Source: an uncultured Bacilli bacterium
GTDB taxonomy: Bacteria > Bacillota_I > Bacilli_A > RF39 > UBA660
NCBI GenBank assembly: GCA_947600015.1
Contig: CANQFX010000028.1
Span: forward strand, 1-14,922
Length of the DNA stretch: 14,922 nucleotides
Reading direction: 5' to 3'
In this document: positions 7,013-13,818 of the stretch, piece after piece
Layout of the letters: every line of letters begins with the position of its first letter
Numbering within the stretch: position 1 is the stretch's first letter
Made by a program: the position numbers and the translations under genes
Notes under the pieces: generated by a model
Told to the model about the DNA's origin: nothing
What the model saw: the letters and a program-made list of their open reading frames with translations, nothing else
Databases searched by the model: none

Positions 7013-8086
7013 ATGATGGCAGTAGAGAATTGGGAAATATTGAGTAGCATTCATAACGATTTAAAGTTACATGGATTTACGTTAGAACAAGAACGGCAAA
7101 TAGAAACAGATCAAATAGTTGAAGCATCATTAGGTAAAATATCCAAGAACGCCATCATGCATTCTGGAAATTTCAGTATTTCTTCACTTCAGCAATTAGT
7201 AATTTATTATTGGGCCATTTATAATAAAACAGAACAATATATTGAATTTTTAACTTTTGTTTTCCATGGAGTAAAAGAACGATATTTATTGATATTATAC
7301 TTTTTACAAGAATCATTAGCACAATTTTTAGAAGAAGAAGCATGTGTGGAGTTCATTACGAATCATAGAACTTTTTTTGAAGATATCGATGCTGATGAAA
7401 AAGGAGAAATTGATGCTTTAAGAGACATCATGAAAATCAAAAAAAGAAATCCTCATATTTGTGAAAAAGAAGACAGTAAAGAAGAGTATCATTTGTTAAC
7501 TTTTGAAACGTTATCTGTTTTTCCTATCACCATAGAGGACAATTCCTTAATTCCTTCAGAAAAAAGTATGTTAGAAGAAATGACAGAATCCCAAAAAGAA
7601 GTTGTTTCTTATTATTGCTTTAATGAAGAAGTACTCAAAAAAATTAAAATATTAATAGAGAATCATATAGATGATGAAAAACTTCTTGATTCTTATATAT
7701 TAGAGGATTTTAATCCAGAGCAAATTTTATTATTTTCTAAAGAACAAATTGAAATGATACGGAAAGTACACGATGAGATATCTGTGTTAGATTCCGATTT
7801 TAAAGCACTTCTTCAAGAAAAACCAGATTTTGTTATTTCGCCTGATTTGATTTCTTTTGAACTATTTTGTTTATTACATTCTAATAATATTCCAATTAGT
7901 TGGTTAGGTAGTTTGTCAGATGAAGGTGAAAAAAAATTAATCAAATATTTTAACATTCATAAGGAAGAACTTAAAGATGCGATTTACTATGATGGGGTTC
8001 ATATTATGGTTATTAATCGTATTATCCATATCATAAAAAAAGATATAAAACGATGTGAAAGGCAAAAAACATACCAAAAAGTATAA
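7013..8086 (+). CDS. P2: second member of the tandem paralog family
   Basis: Soluble 357-residue protein of unknown function. Family landmarks in order: IHNDLKLHGFTLEQERQ (13-29); YYWAIYNKTEQYI (65-77); KRNPHIC (144-150); HLLTFETLSVFP (160-171); EKSMLEEMTESQKEVVSYY (183-201); FSKEQIEMI (241-249); LGSLSDEGEKKLI (298-310); IIHIIKKDIKR (337-347). GAGGGG lies 6 nt upstream of the ATG at 7013; the adjacent ATG at 7016 is equally possible. Its central block is almost identical to P3 at the DNA level (7595-7650 against 8716-8771, 55 of 56 bases), whereas the N-terminal halves of the two have diverged far more. P3 starts about 40 nt downstream with no terminator between, so P2 and P3 probably form one transcript. 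No enzymatic motif is seen. Confidence 0.85.
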   Translation: MMAVENWEILSSIHNDLKLHGFTLEQERQIETDQIVEASLGKISKNAIMHSGNFSISSLQQLVIYYWAIYNKTEQYIEFLTFVFHGVKERYLLILYFLQESLAQFLEEEACVEFITNHRTFFEDIDADEKGEIDALRDIMKIKKRNPHICEKEDSKEEYHLLTFETLSVFPITIEDNSLIPSEKSMLEEMTESQKEVVSYYCFNEEVLKKIKILIENHIDDEKLLDSYILEDFNPEQILLFSKEQIEMIRKVHDEISVLDSDFKALLQEKPDFVISPDLISFELFCLLHSNNIPISWLGSLSDEGEKKLIKYFNIHKEELKDAIYYDGVHIMVINRIIHIIKKDIKRCERQKTYQKV

Positions 8087-8127
8087 AATAGATCGTTCCA
8101 TTTAGTATAAAAGGGGAAGTGAAATAT

Positions 8128-9222
8128 ATGGAAAAGTTATTTGAGATGATTCATACTTATTTAGAAGAAGGCGGAATTGTCTTAGAAGAAGAACGACAAA
8201 AAGAAGCAGATAATGGTATACAAAACATATTGGTTGATTCTTTTATCAACGGTTTTGTTAGTGCAGCCCAAAAAAATGAAACAATGATTCCATTTTATTT
8301 TGACAGTATCATTATTTGTTATTGGGCCTATTATCATAAAATGACAGATTTTATTGATTTCATTGTTTCCCATGAGGAGCATTTCAATATTCGTTTGTTA
8401 TTGTTAATTTTTGATGAAGATTTTGCAAATTTTTTGAAAGATAAAGAAAATCTAAATTCTTTTTTTAAATATGCTAAGGATCTTAATAAAATTGATCAGA
8501 AATTTTCTTATCAAGAAAGAGCAGCGGAAATTAAAATGTTAAAGGATTTTTTAGGGATTATCAACAGGAATCCTGATATTTGTAAACAATCAAACAGTGA
8601 GAAATACTATAATTTGTTAACGTTTGAAACCTTATCTGTATTTCCTAGAGTAATAGAAGATAATACCTTGATTTCCTCAGAAAGAAGTATGTTAGAGGAA
8701 ATGACAGAAACTCAGAAAGAAGTTGTTTCTTATTATTGCTTTAATGAAGAAGAACTCAAAAAAATTAAAATGTTAATAGAACATCATATGGATGATGAAA
8801 GACTAGATCTTCTTGAACCTTATACACTAAAGAATTTTAAACCAGATCAAATTTTGTTGTTGACAAAGGAACAACTATATATGATATACCGATTACGTGG
8901 AGCTCGGGTGCTGGATGATATAAAGGAGGAATTAACAAAAGATTTAACTTTTTGTTGTCCAGAAGAGATTACATATGTGGGAATTATTAATTTTTTATCT
9001 AAGGCGAAGTTATTAGGAAAACTATCTCAATTGTCAGAAAAAGGGATCTCAAAGATGATAAAATATGTAGAAAATCATCCAAAAATTCGTACGAATTGGT
9101 GTTTCTATGAAGACGTTCCTAGTTATTCTCATCAAATGAATCAATTAATTTCAATCATAAAGAAAGATTTAAATAAGAATAATCGACCAAAAATTTTACA
9201 AAAAAAGAACTCTGAAATATAA
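8128..9222 (+). CDS. P3: third member of the tandem paralog family
   Basis: Soluble protein of 364 residues from the chosen ATG at 8128. An in-frame GTG at 8119 is only 2 nt from the AAGGGG Shine-Dalgarno site, whereas the ATG is 11 nt from it and also aligns better with the other copies. Landmarks: MIHTYLEEGGIVLEEERQ (7-24), CYWAYYHKM (64-72, a degraded aromatic motif), INRNPDIC (145-152), NLLTFETLSVFP (162-173), ERSMLEEMTETQKEVVSYY (185-203), LTKEQLYMI (245-253), LGKLSQLSEKG (296-306) and the basic helix LISIIKKDLNK (340-350). The region between the aromatic and central motifs is longer and less similar than in P2. It is probably co-transcribed with P2. No good terminator follows it. Function is unknown. 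Confidence 0.83.
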   Translation: MEKLFEMIHTYLEEGGIVLEEERQKEADNGIQNILVDSFINGFVSAAQKNETMIPFYFDSIIICYWAYYHKMTDFIDFIVSHEEHFNIRLLLLIFDEDFANFLKDKENLNSFFKYAKDLNKIDQKFSYQERAAEIKMLKDFLGIINRNPDICKQSNSEKYYNLLTFETLSVFPRVIEDNTLISSERSMLEEMTETQKEVVSYYCFNEEELKKIKMLIEHHMDDERLDLLEPYTLKNFKPDQILLLTKEQLYMIYRLRGARVLDDIKEELTKDLTFCCPEEITYVGIINFLSKAKLLGKLSQLSEKGISKMIKYVENHPKIRTNWCFYEDVPSYSHQMNQLISIIKKDLNKNNRPKILQKKNSEI

Positions 9223-9262
9223 AAAATAATATACAAAATACAATCAATAAATTTTTTTTAAG

Positions 9263-9282
9263 TGAATTGTTGTTTCAATTCA
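9263..9282. repeat. Inverted repeat in the gap between P3 and P4
   Basis: Perfect 7-bp arms TGAATTG / CAATTCA with a 6-nt loop. A T-run precedes it rather than follows, so it is not a normal rightward terminator. The rest of the 156-nt gap 9223-9378 is AT-rich. I see only a weak possible promoter, TTGAGA at 9311 and TATAGG at 9333, and an AGGAG at 9336-9340 with no start codon after it. Confidence 0.4.
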
Positions 9283-9378
9283 TATTAAAAATGGTATGAG
9301 ATTTAACTTGTTGAGAAAGAAAATAGAAAAAATATAGGAGAAAAAGAATATTTAACATAAAAGAAATTGGGTGATAAA

Positions 9379-10462
9379 ATGACGGAGAATGTGAATGGAA
9401 ATATAATCATACGCATGATTGAAAAGAAATTATTTGAAAATCAATTACAATTAACACTTGAAAGAAAAGAATACACAGAAAAAGTAATGCTTCAAATACT
9501 ACAACAACCAAAAATGCAAGGGGATGTAGGACTTTATATTATGTTTGCAAATGATGAAGAAAAAAAACAAGATTTAGGATATCATCGCTTATTTAACTTA
9601 TGGTTTATCTATTATTGGGCTATTTATAATGATACTTGGGAAGCAGTAGAGAATTTGCCATCTCAAATAATACAAGAGCATAGCCTACTAGCTTGCTATT
9701 AAGAGTCTGTTACCTTTGTTAAAAGAAGAAGCATGCATGCGATTTTTAGATCGAGATTCTAATTGGTTGGAGGAACTAAAATTGGCATTGAGAAAGGAAG
9801 TTCCCGAAAAAAGAACGAAAATTTTAAATGATATGTTAGAAATTGTTCAAAGGAATCCTGCTATTCAAGGAACTCATAATTTATTAACGTTTGAAACGTT
9901 ATCTGTCTTTCCTGTGACAGAGGAAGAAAATAGTATTTCTCCTTCTCGGAAAAGTTTATTGGAAACCCTAACGGAGGATCAAAAAAGCCTTATATTAACA
10001 TATCATAGACAATCAAGGCAACTGGAGAAAATAAAAAGTTTAATTGAGCATAATATTTCAACAGAGTGGTTGGTGGGTACAGAATGTTTATTATATCGCT
10101 TCTCAGAAGAAGAAATTGTTTCTTTTACGGAGGAGCAACAAATGATGTTTCAAGTAGCGATTGAAAGAGATTGTGAAAGTATGTTATGCAATAGGATTGA
10201 GGAAAATGAGCATTTTAGTTGTTCGTTAGAATTAGTTTATTATCATATTTTGTGGCTATTGCCATTGATTAAGGAAGATACCATTTATTTAACAGAAAAA
10301 GGAAAAGAAACAATTTCAAAATATATAGAAAAGTATGATTTAAATGCTCGTTCATATAAAACTAAACTACAAAATAGAAAAATTCTTTCTATCATTAAAG
10401 GAAATTTAAAAAAGCAAAATATGGAGCTAGATGAGAGTAAAGTACTACAAAAAAATTATTAA
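9379..10462 (+). pseudogene. P4: fourth paralog, disrupted by a frameshift near 9697
   Basis: From ATG at 9379 (after GGGTGAT) the first frame encodes about 107 residues with the family N-terminus and YYWAIYNDTW, then stops at TAA 9700-9702. The rest of the family sequence continues in the next frame: KSLLPLLKEEACMRFL aligns with ESLAQFLEEEACVEFI of P2. It then has QRNPAIQ, NLLTFETLSVFP, SRKSLLETLTEDQK, SFTEEQQMM and the C-terminal ILSIIKGNLKKQN, ending at 10462. Against P2, 8 nt are missing between the Tyr codon at 9697 and the Lys codon at 9701. Restoring 8 nt would give 363 residues, the family's normal size. The downstream part has no good ribosome binding site. The other motifs are intact, so the loss is recent or is a sequencing or assembly error. 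P5 follows after 27 nt and probably shares its transcript. Confidence 0.75.
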
Positions 10463-10489
10463 GATATTAGTCAGGGAGGAAGATTTCAT

Positions 10490-11653
10490 ATGAGTTATGT
10501 AAAAAGTATTATAGAAATGATTCGTTTGGATTGTGAAAGATTAGGTCTTTGGTTAGATGATGTAAAACAACAACAAACAGATGAAATGATATCAAAAATA
10601 TTAAATCATCCTTGGACTAGGGAACATTTATTTGAAGAGGTGGAGGAGAGGAATGAAGATTTTTCGATTTCTTCTAGTAATTACCGTTTTTTAGTATTCT
10701 CTTATCTTGCCATCAATCATGATACGATTGATGTTTTATCTATTGTACATGAAAAACATCCTCATCTTCTACAAGATGAATTGCCTTGTTTTTTGGATCG
10801 AGAAGTTTCCAAATATTTTGAAAATAAGGAAGAATTTATAGATATTTATGCATTGAACCAAGAAAGTTTTCATGTATTATATAAAGAAACAAAATATTAT
10901 GACAAAAAGGATGAATTATGGGAAACATTTACTACAATTTTAAAAAGAGATCGTTGGATTTGTTATGATGATAATGAATTTGTGTTTCAGGATTATTTAA
11001 ATAAAAAGAGATTAGAATGTTTTCCTTTAGAAAAAGAGGATGATGCTTTACAACCATATAAAAAAAGTTTATTGGAGGGAAGAACGCAAATTCAAAAAAG
11101 TCAAATTAGTTCTATCGTATATGAGGATAACTTATTAAAAATGCATGATATTTTAAAAATTAATGGTGATTTTGATTTTAGTGAAATTCATTATGAGGCC
11201 CTTCAATGTTTAGAAGCACCCCAAATTGCAAACTTAACAGAAGAACAAATTACATGGATCAATCATATGAGTCAGCAGATTACGCCTTTTCGTAGCACTT
11301 GTTTAACAAAAATTCAAGCAGTTCTGGCAAAAAAGCCAGATTATATTAGTAATTTAAAATGGATTTATTGGGTATATTTGAGTGTTCCTCAAATTTTAAA
11401 TTTGACAGAAGAACAAATTGATTTGTACAATCAGCTTCCACTCACTTCTTTAACCACCATTGCCGACCTATTCGAGGAAAATCCTAATTTTTTATGTGAT
11501 CGTGATATACTTAAGGAATGGATAGACTCTGAGCTAAATGGTGAAGAACTTCTATGGGCAATTAGAAATAAAGATAAGCTACAAAAATTAAAAGAAAAAA
11601 GACCACAACGGAATGTCAAAACTTATATTAGAAGACAGCTAAAAAAAGAATAA
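10490..11653 (+). CDS. P5: fifth, most diverged paralog, with a duplicated EQ module
   Basis: Soluble 387-residue protein of unknown function with a strong GGGAGGA 9 nt before the ATG. The N-terminus fits the family (IEMIRLDCERLGLWLDD, 8-24). The aromatic motif is reduced to FSYLAINHDTID (70-81). The central block is recognisable only as ECFPLEKEDDALQPYKKSLL (176-195). The module that is single in P1-P4 occurs twice here: PQIANLTEEQITWIN (244-258) and PQILNLTEEQIDLYN (300-314), exactly 56 residues apart. Each is followed by a helix and a P-[DN]-[YF] motif (283-285, 332-334). The C-terminus is basic (VKTYIRRQLKKE), as in the other copies. It lies 27 nt after the broken P4 and probably shares its transcript. 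The repeats suggest a helical-repeat protein that binds another molecule; that is inference only. Confidence 0.83.
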   Translation: MSYVKSIIEMIRLDCERLGLWLDDVKQQQTDEMISKILNHPWTREHLFEEVEERNEDFSISSSNYRFLVFSYLAINHDTIDVLSIVHEKHPHLLQDELPCFLDREVSKYFENKEEFIDIYALNQESFHVLYKETKYYDKKDELWETFTTILKRDRWICYDDNEFVFQDYLNKKRLECFPLEKEDDALQPYKKSLLEGRTQIQKSQISSIVYEDNLLKMHDILKINGDFDFSEIHYEALQCLEAPQIANLTEEQITWINHMSQQITPFRSTCLTKIQAVLAKKPDYISNLKWIYWVYLSVPQILNLTEEQIDLYNQLPLTSLTTIADLFEENPNFLCDRDILKEWIDSELNGEELLWAIRNKDKLQKLKEKRPQRNVKTYIRRQLKKE

Positions 11654-11700
11654 AGTAGTCGTGACTTTTGTATAGATTGGATGAAAGAAGGAATCCGTTC

Positions 11701-11729
11701 TTGTAATTCTATGCAAGGAGTGCTAAAAT
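11701..11729 (+). promoter_or_regulatory. Promoter of the ireB-ruvX-mltG operon
   Basis: TTGTAA at 11701-11706, exactly 17 nt, then TAAAAT at 11724-11729 preceded by TGC (extended -10). A second TATAAT occurs at 11735-11740 but has no matching -35. The start codon is at 11760. Confidence 0.6.
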
Positions 11730-11736
11730 AGAATTA
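11704..11736. repeat. 9-bp inverted repeat around the ireB operon -10 region
   Basis: TAATTCTAT at 11704-11712 and ATAGAATTA at 11728-11736 are perfect inverted copies separated by 15 nt. The left arm overlaps the -35 and spacer. The right arm covers the end of the -10 and the probable start point. The placement fits a repressor operator, or a weak hairpin in DNA; the AT-rich context makes chance possible. Confidence 0.45.
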
Positions 11737-11759
11737 TAATATTATAGTGAGGTGATAGA

Positions 11760-12011
11760 GTGCAACAGGAAAAAACAAGTCTATTCAATGTGATAGATAT
11801 GGATACAGAACTAATTCGTACTACATTAAAAGAAGTATATGAAGCCCTAGAAGAAAGAGGCTATAATCCAACGAATCAAATTGTTGGTTATTTAATCAGT
11901 GGAGATCCAGGATATATTTCTAGTTATAAAGAGGCTAGAAATAAAATCCAAGAAATTGATCGAGCAAAAATTGTTGAGATTTTGCTTACTGAATTTTATA
12001 AGAATTCATAA
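11760..12011 (+). CDS. ireB: IreB-family regulatory protein (UPF0297 / YrzL)
   Basis: Small 83-residue cytoplasmic protein. In Enterococcus faecalis IreB is the substrate of the Ser/Thr kinase IreK and restrains cephalosporin resistance, linking it to cell-wall stress signalling. The family core GYNPTNQIVGYLISGDPGYI (34-53) is nearly invariant here, preceded by TTLKEVYEALEE (21-32). The start is GTG, with GAGGTGA ending 5 nt upstream. There is no ATG alternative near it. The stop codon directly abuts the ruvX ATG, so translation is probably coupled. A candidate phosphorylated Thr near the N-terminus (T6, T16 or T21-22) cannot be assigned. Confidence 0.93.
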   Translation: MQQEKTSLFNVIDMDTELIRTTLKEVYEALEERGYNPTNQIVGYLISGDPGYISSYKEARNKIQEIDRAKIVEILLTEFYKNS

Positions 12012-12428
12012 ATGCGATATTTAGGATTGGATTTAGGTAGTACTACATTAGGAATGGCATTAAGTGATAAAACGAACACTATCGCTACAAGTTATAAAAC
12101 AATAAAGCATCAAGAAAATTATGATTTATTAATAGAAGAAATCAGTCAAATTGTGAAAGAATTAGAAATTGATGGAATTGTATTAGGATTTCCTAAGAAT
12201 ATGAATAATACCATTGGAGAAAAAGGAAATTTGAGTATAGAATTTAAAGAAAAATTAGAAAAGAAATTAAATATTCCTATCTATTTACAAGACGAAAGAT
12301 TAAGTACGAAAAGTGCAACTGACATGTTAATTCAGGGAAATGTTTCTAGAAAAAAAAGAAAAAGCGTGGTAGATAGTATAGCCGCAACCATAATATTACA
12401 GACATTTTTAGATAAGAAAGGGAAATAA
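12012..12428 (+). CDS. ruvX: RuvX/YqgF-family Holliday-junction resolvase-like nuclease
   Basis: RNase H-fold nuclease of 138 residues. In E. coli YqgF acts in 16S rRNA 5' processing; in other bacteria it resolves recombination junctions. The acidic active-site residues are present: D7 in LGLDLGSTTLGMALSD, E95 in QDERLST (93-99), and D121 in KSVVDSIAATIIL (117-129). The motif IVLGFPKNMNNTIG (56-69) is typical. It begins immediately after the ireB stop with no strong Shine-Dalgarno site, so it likely depends on translational coupling. Order and spacing match Bacillus subtilis yrzL-yrrK. Confidence 0.95.
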   Translation: MRYLGLDLGSTTLGMALSDKTNTIATSYKTIKHQENYDLLIEEISQIVKELEIDGIVLGFPKNMNNTIGEKGNLSIEFKEKLEKKLNIPIYLQDERLSTKSATDMLIQGNVSRKKRKSVVDSIAATIILQTFLDKKGK

Positions 12429-12430
12429 TT

Positions 12431-12721
12431 ATGCAAAAAAACACTTTTTCTATCATAGATGAAAACGGAAAAGAATTTATATATGATGTGTTATTTACAT
12501 TTGATAACGAAGAGACGAAGAAAAGTTATATTGTATATACAGATAATGCAAAAGATGAAAAGGGAAATATTCAAGTATATGCTTCTATTTATGATCCCAA
12601 TAATCCAAAAGGTAAATTAGAAGCGATTGAAACAGAAAATGAATGGAAAGTGATTGAAACAATTTTAAATACATTGCAAGAGGAAGTTAGAAATAAGATG
12701 AGTGATGATAGCGAACAATAG
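12431..12721 (+). CDS. DUF1292 family protein (YrzB-like)
   Basis: 96-residue acidic cytoplasmic protein. It has the beta-rich pattern of DUF1292: FSIIDENGKEFIYDVLFTFD, KSYIVYTDN, IQVYASIYDP, then a C-terminal helix EWKVIETILNTLQEEV. The biochemical role of this family is not known. It starts 2 nt after the ruvX stop, and its position between ruvX and mltG is the same as yrzB in Bacillus subtilis. That synteny is as strong an argument as the sequence itself. Confidence 0.88.
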   Translation: MQKNTFSIIDENGKEFIYDVLFTFDNEETKKSYIVYTDNAKDEKGNIQVYASIYDPNNPKGKLEAIETENEWKVIETILNTLQEEVRNKMSDDSEQ

Positions 12722-12747
12722 CTTATCTTATTTTTATAGAGGAGAAT

Positions 12748-13818
12748 ATGGTAGTTAAAAAAAGAAAAGCAAAACCATTGTTTATTGTTCTTATGATAAT
12801 CCTCTTGTTTGCTGTTGGATTATTTATTTCTTGGTTTTATTTTACTTCCCCTGTTTCAAAAGAAAGCAATGCAAATATTGAAGTTGTAATTCCCGCTGGA
12901 ACTTCAACAAAAAAAATCGCATCCATTCTAAAAGAAAAGAATTTAATTAAAAGTGAATTAGTATTTCATTTGTATGTAAAAATAAATCATATCCATTCCT
13001 TGAAAGCATCTACTTATATGTTGAAAAAAAGTATGAGTATGAAGGAAATAATTATCGTATTAGAAAAAGGAAATACTTATAATCCAAATGCTGTTCGGCT
13101 AACATTTAAAGAAGGGAAAAGGATTACAGATTATGCAAATGTTATTGCAGAGAATACAAATCATACTTATGAAGAAGTAATTTCTATTATGCAAAATAAA
13201 GACTACATTCGAACATTAATTCAAAATTATTGGTTTTTGACTGATGCAGTATTACAAGACGGTATTTATTATCCATTAGAAGGTTATCTTGCACCAGATA
13301 CTTATGAATTTAAAGATAAAGAAGTAAAGGTCGAAAATATTATAGAGGTTATGTTAAAAGAAGAAGAAAAGAAATTAGAAAAATATCAAAATGAATTATC
13401 TATTCATATTCATGATTTTATTACGATGGCTTCTATATTAGAATTAGAAGGAACCAATATAGAAAATAGAAAAATGATTGCCGGAATTTTTAATAATCGA
13501 ATGGCAAACAATATGAATCTAGGAAGTGATGTTACTGCGTATTATGCTTTGCAGTATCCTATGACAAAAGATTTAACTACGGAAGAGTTTAATGTAAATA
13601 ATCCGTATAATACTAGAAATATTTCTAAATTAGGGCTACCAATTGGACCAATTTGTAATCCTAGTATTTCTAGTATTGAAGCAAGCATTTATCCTACGAA
13701 TAGTGCTTATTTATACTTTGTTGCCGATAAAAAAGGGGAAATTCATTATACAAAAACATTACAAGAACATGAGAAAAAGGTGCCAGAAATTAAGGAAAAA
13801 GGAGAATGGATATGGTAA
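12748..13818 (+). CDS. mltG: Endolytic murein transglycosylase MltG
   Basis: Membrane-anchored lytic transglycosylase that cuts nascent peptidoglycan strands and so sets their length. One transmembrane helix lies at about residues 11-32, giving an external C-terminal domain. A LysM-like part (about 43-105) contains IPAGTSTKKIASILKEKNLI. The catalytic domain has YYPLEGYLAPDTYEF (174-188), then MASILELEGTN (227-237) with two glutamates (E232, E234), where the family's catalytic Glu sits. IAGIFNNRMANNMNLGSDV (244-262) follows, as does the closing YLYFVADKKGEIHYTKTLQEH (321-341). The usual LQ[TS]DPT is LGSDVT here, a variation of the family motif. 356 residues is normal. TAGAGGAG precedes the ATG. 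The stop overlaps the next gene. Confidence 0.95.
   Translation: MVVKKRKAKPLFIVLMIILLFAVGLFISWFYFTSPVSKESNANIEVVIPAGTSTKKIASILKEKNLIKSELVFHLYVKINHIHSLKASTYMLKKSMSMKEIIIVLEKGNTYNPNAVRLTFKEGKRITDYANVIAENTNHTYEEVISIMQNKDYIRTLIQNYWFLTDAVLQDGIYYPLEGYLAPDTYEFKDKEVKVENIIEVMLKEEEKKLEKYQNELSIHIHDFITMASILELEGTNIENRKMIAGIFNNRMANNMNLGSDVTAYYALQYPMTKDLTTEEFNVNNPYNTRNISKLGLPIGPICNPSISSIEASIYPTNSAYLYFVADKKGEIHYTKTLQEHEKKVPEIKEKGEWIW

Noticed and set aside
8182..8382. Minus-strand open frame of 66 codons inside P3
   Set aside because: It is antisense to a well-supported family member, has no ribosome binding site and has a low-quality hydrophobic composition typical of reverse-strand AT-rich frames.
9691..9720. 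Programmed frameshift in P4
   Set aside because: No slippery heptamer or downstream structure is evident, and the alignment to P2 shows missing bases rather than a simple slip. Mutation or a sequence error is simpler.
11230..11500. TALE-like DNA-binding repeats suggested by LTEEQI in P5
   Set aside because: TALE repeats are 33-35 residues with a fixed hypervariable pair after the first helix. Here the period is 56, there are only two units, and no such pair is conserved.
11431..11619. Minus-strand open frame of 62 codons inside P5
   Set aside because: Antisense shadow of the P5 coding sequence; no ribosome binding site, and Ser/Phe-rich composition expected from the reverse of Lys/Glu-rich codons.
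5795..11653. Array as a transposon, prophage or CRISPR-linked island
   Set aside because: No transposase, integrase, phage structural gene, tRNA, terminal repeats or spaced direct-repeat array could be found; the repeats are the coding genes themselves.
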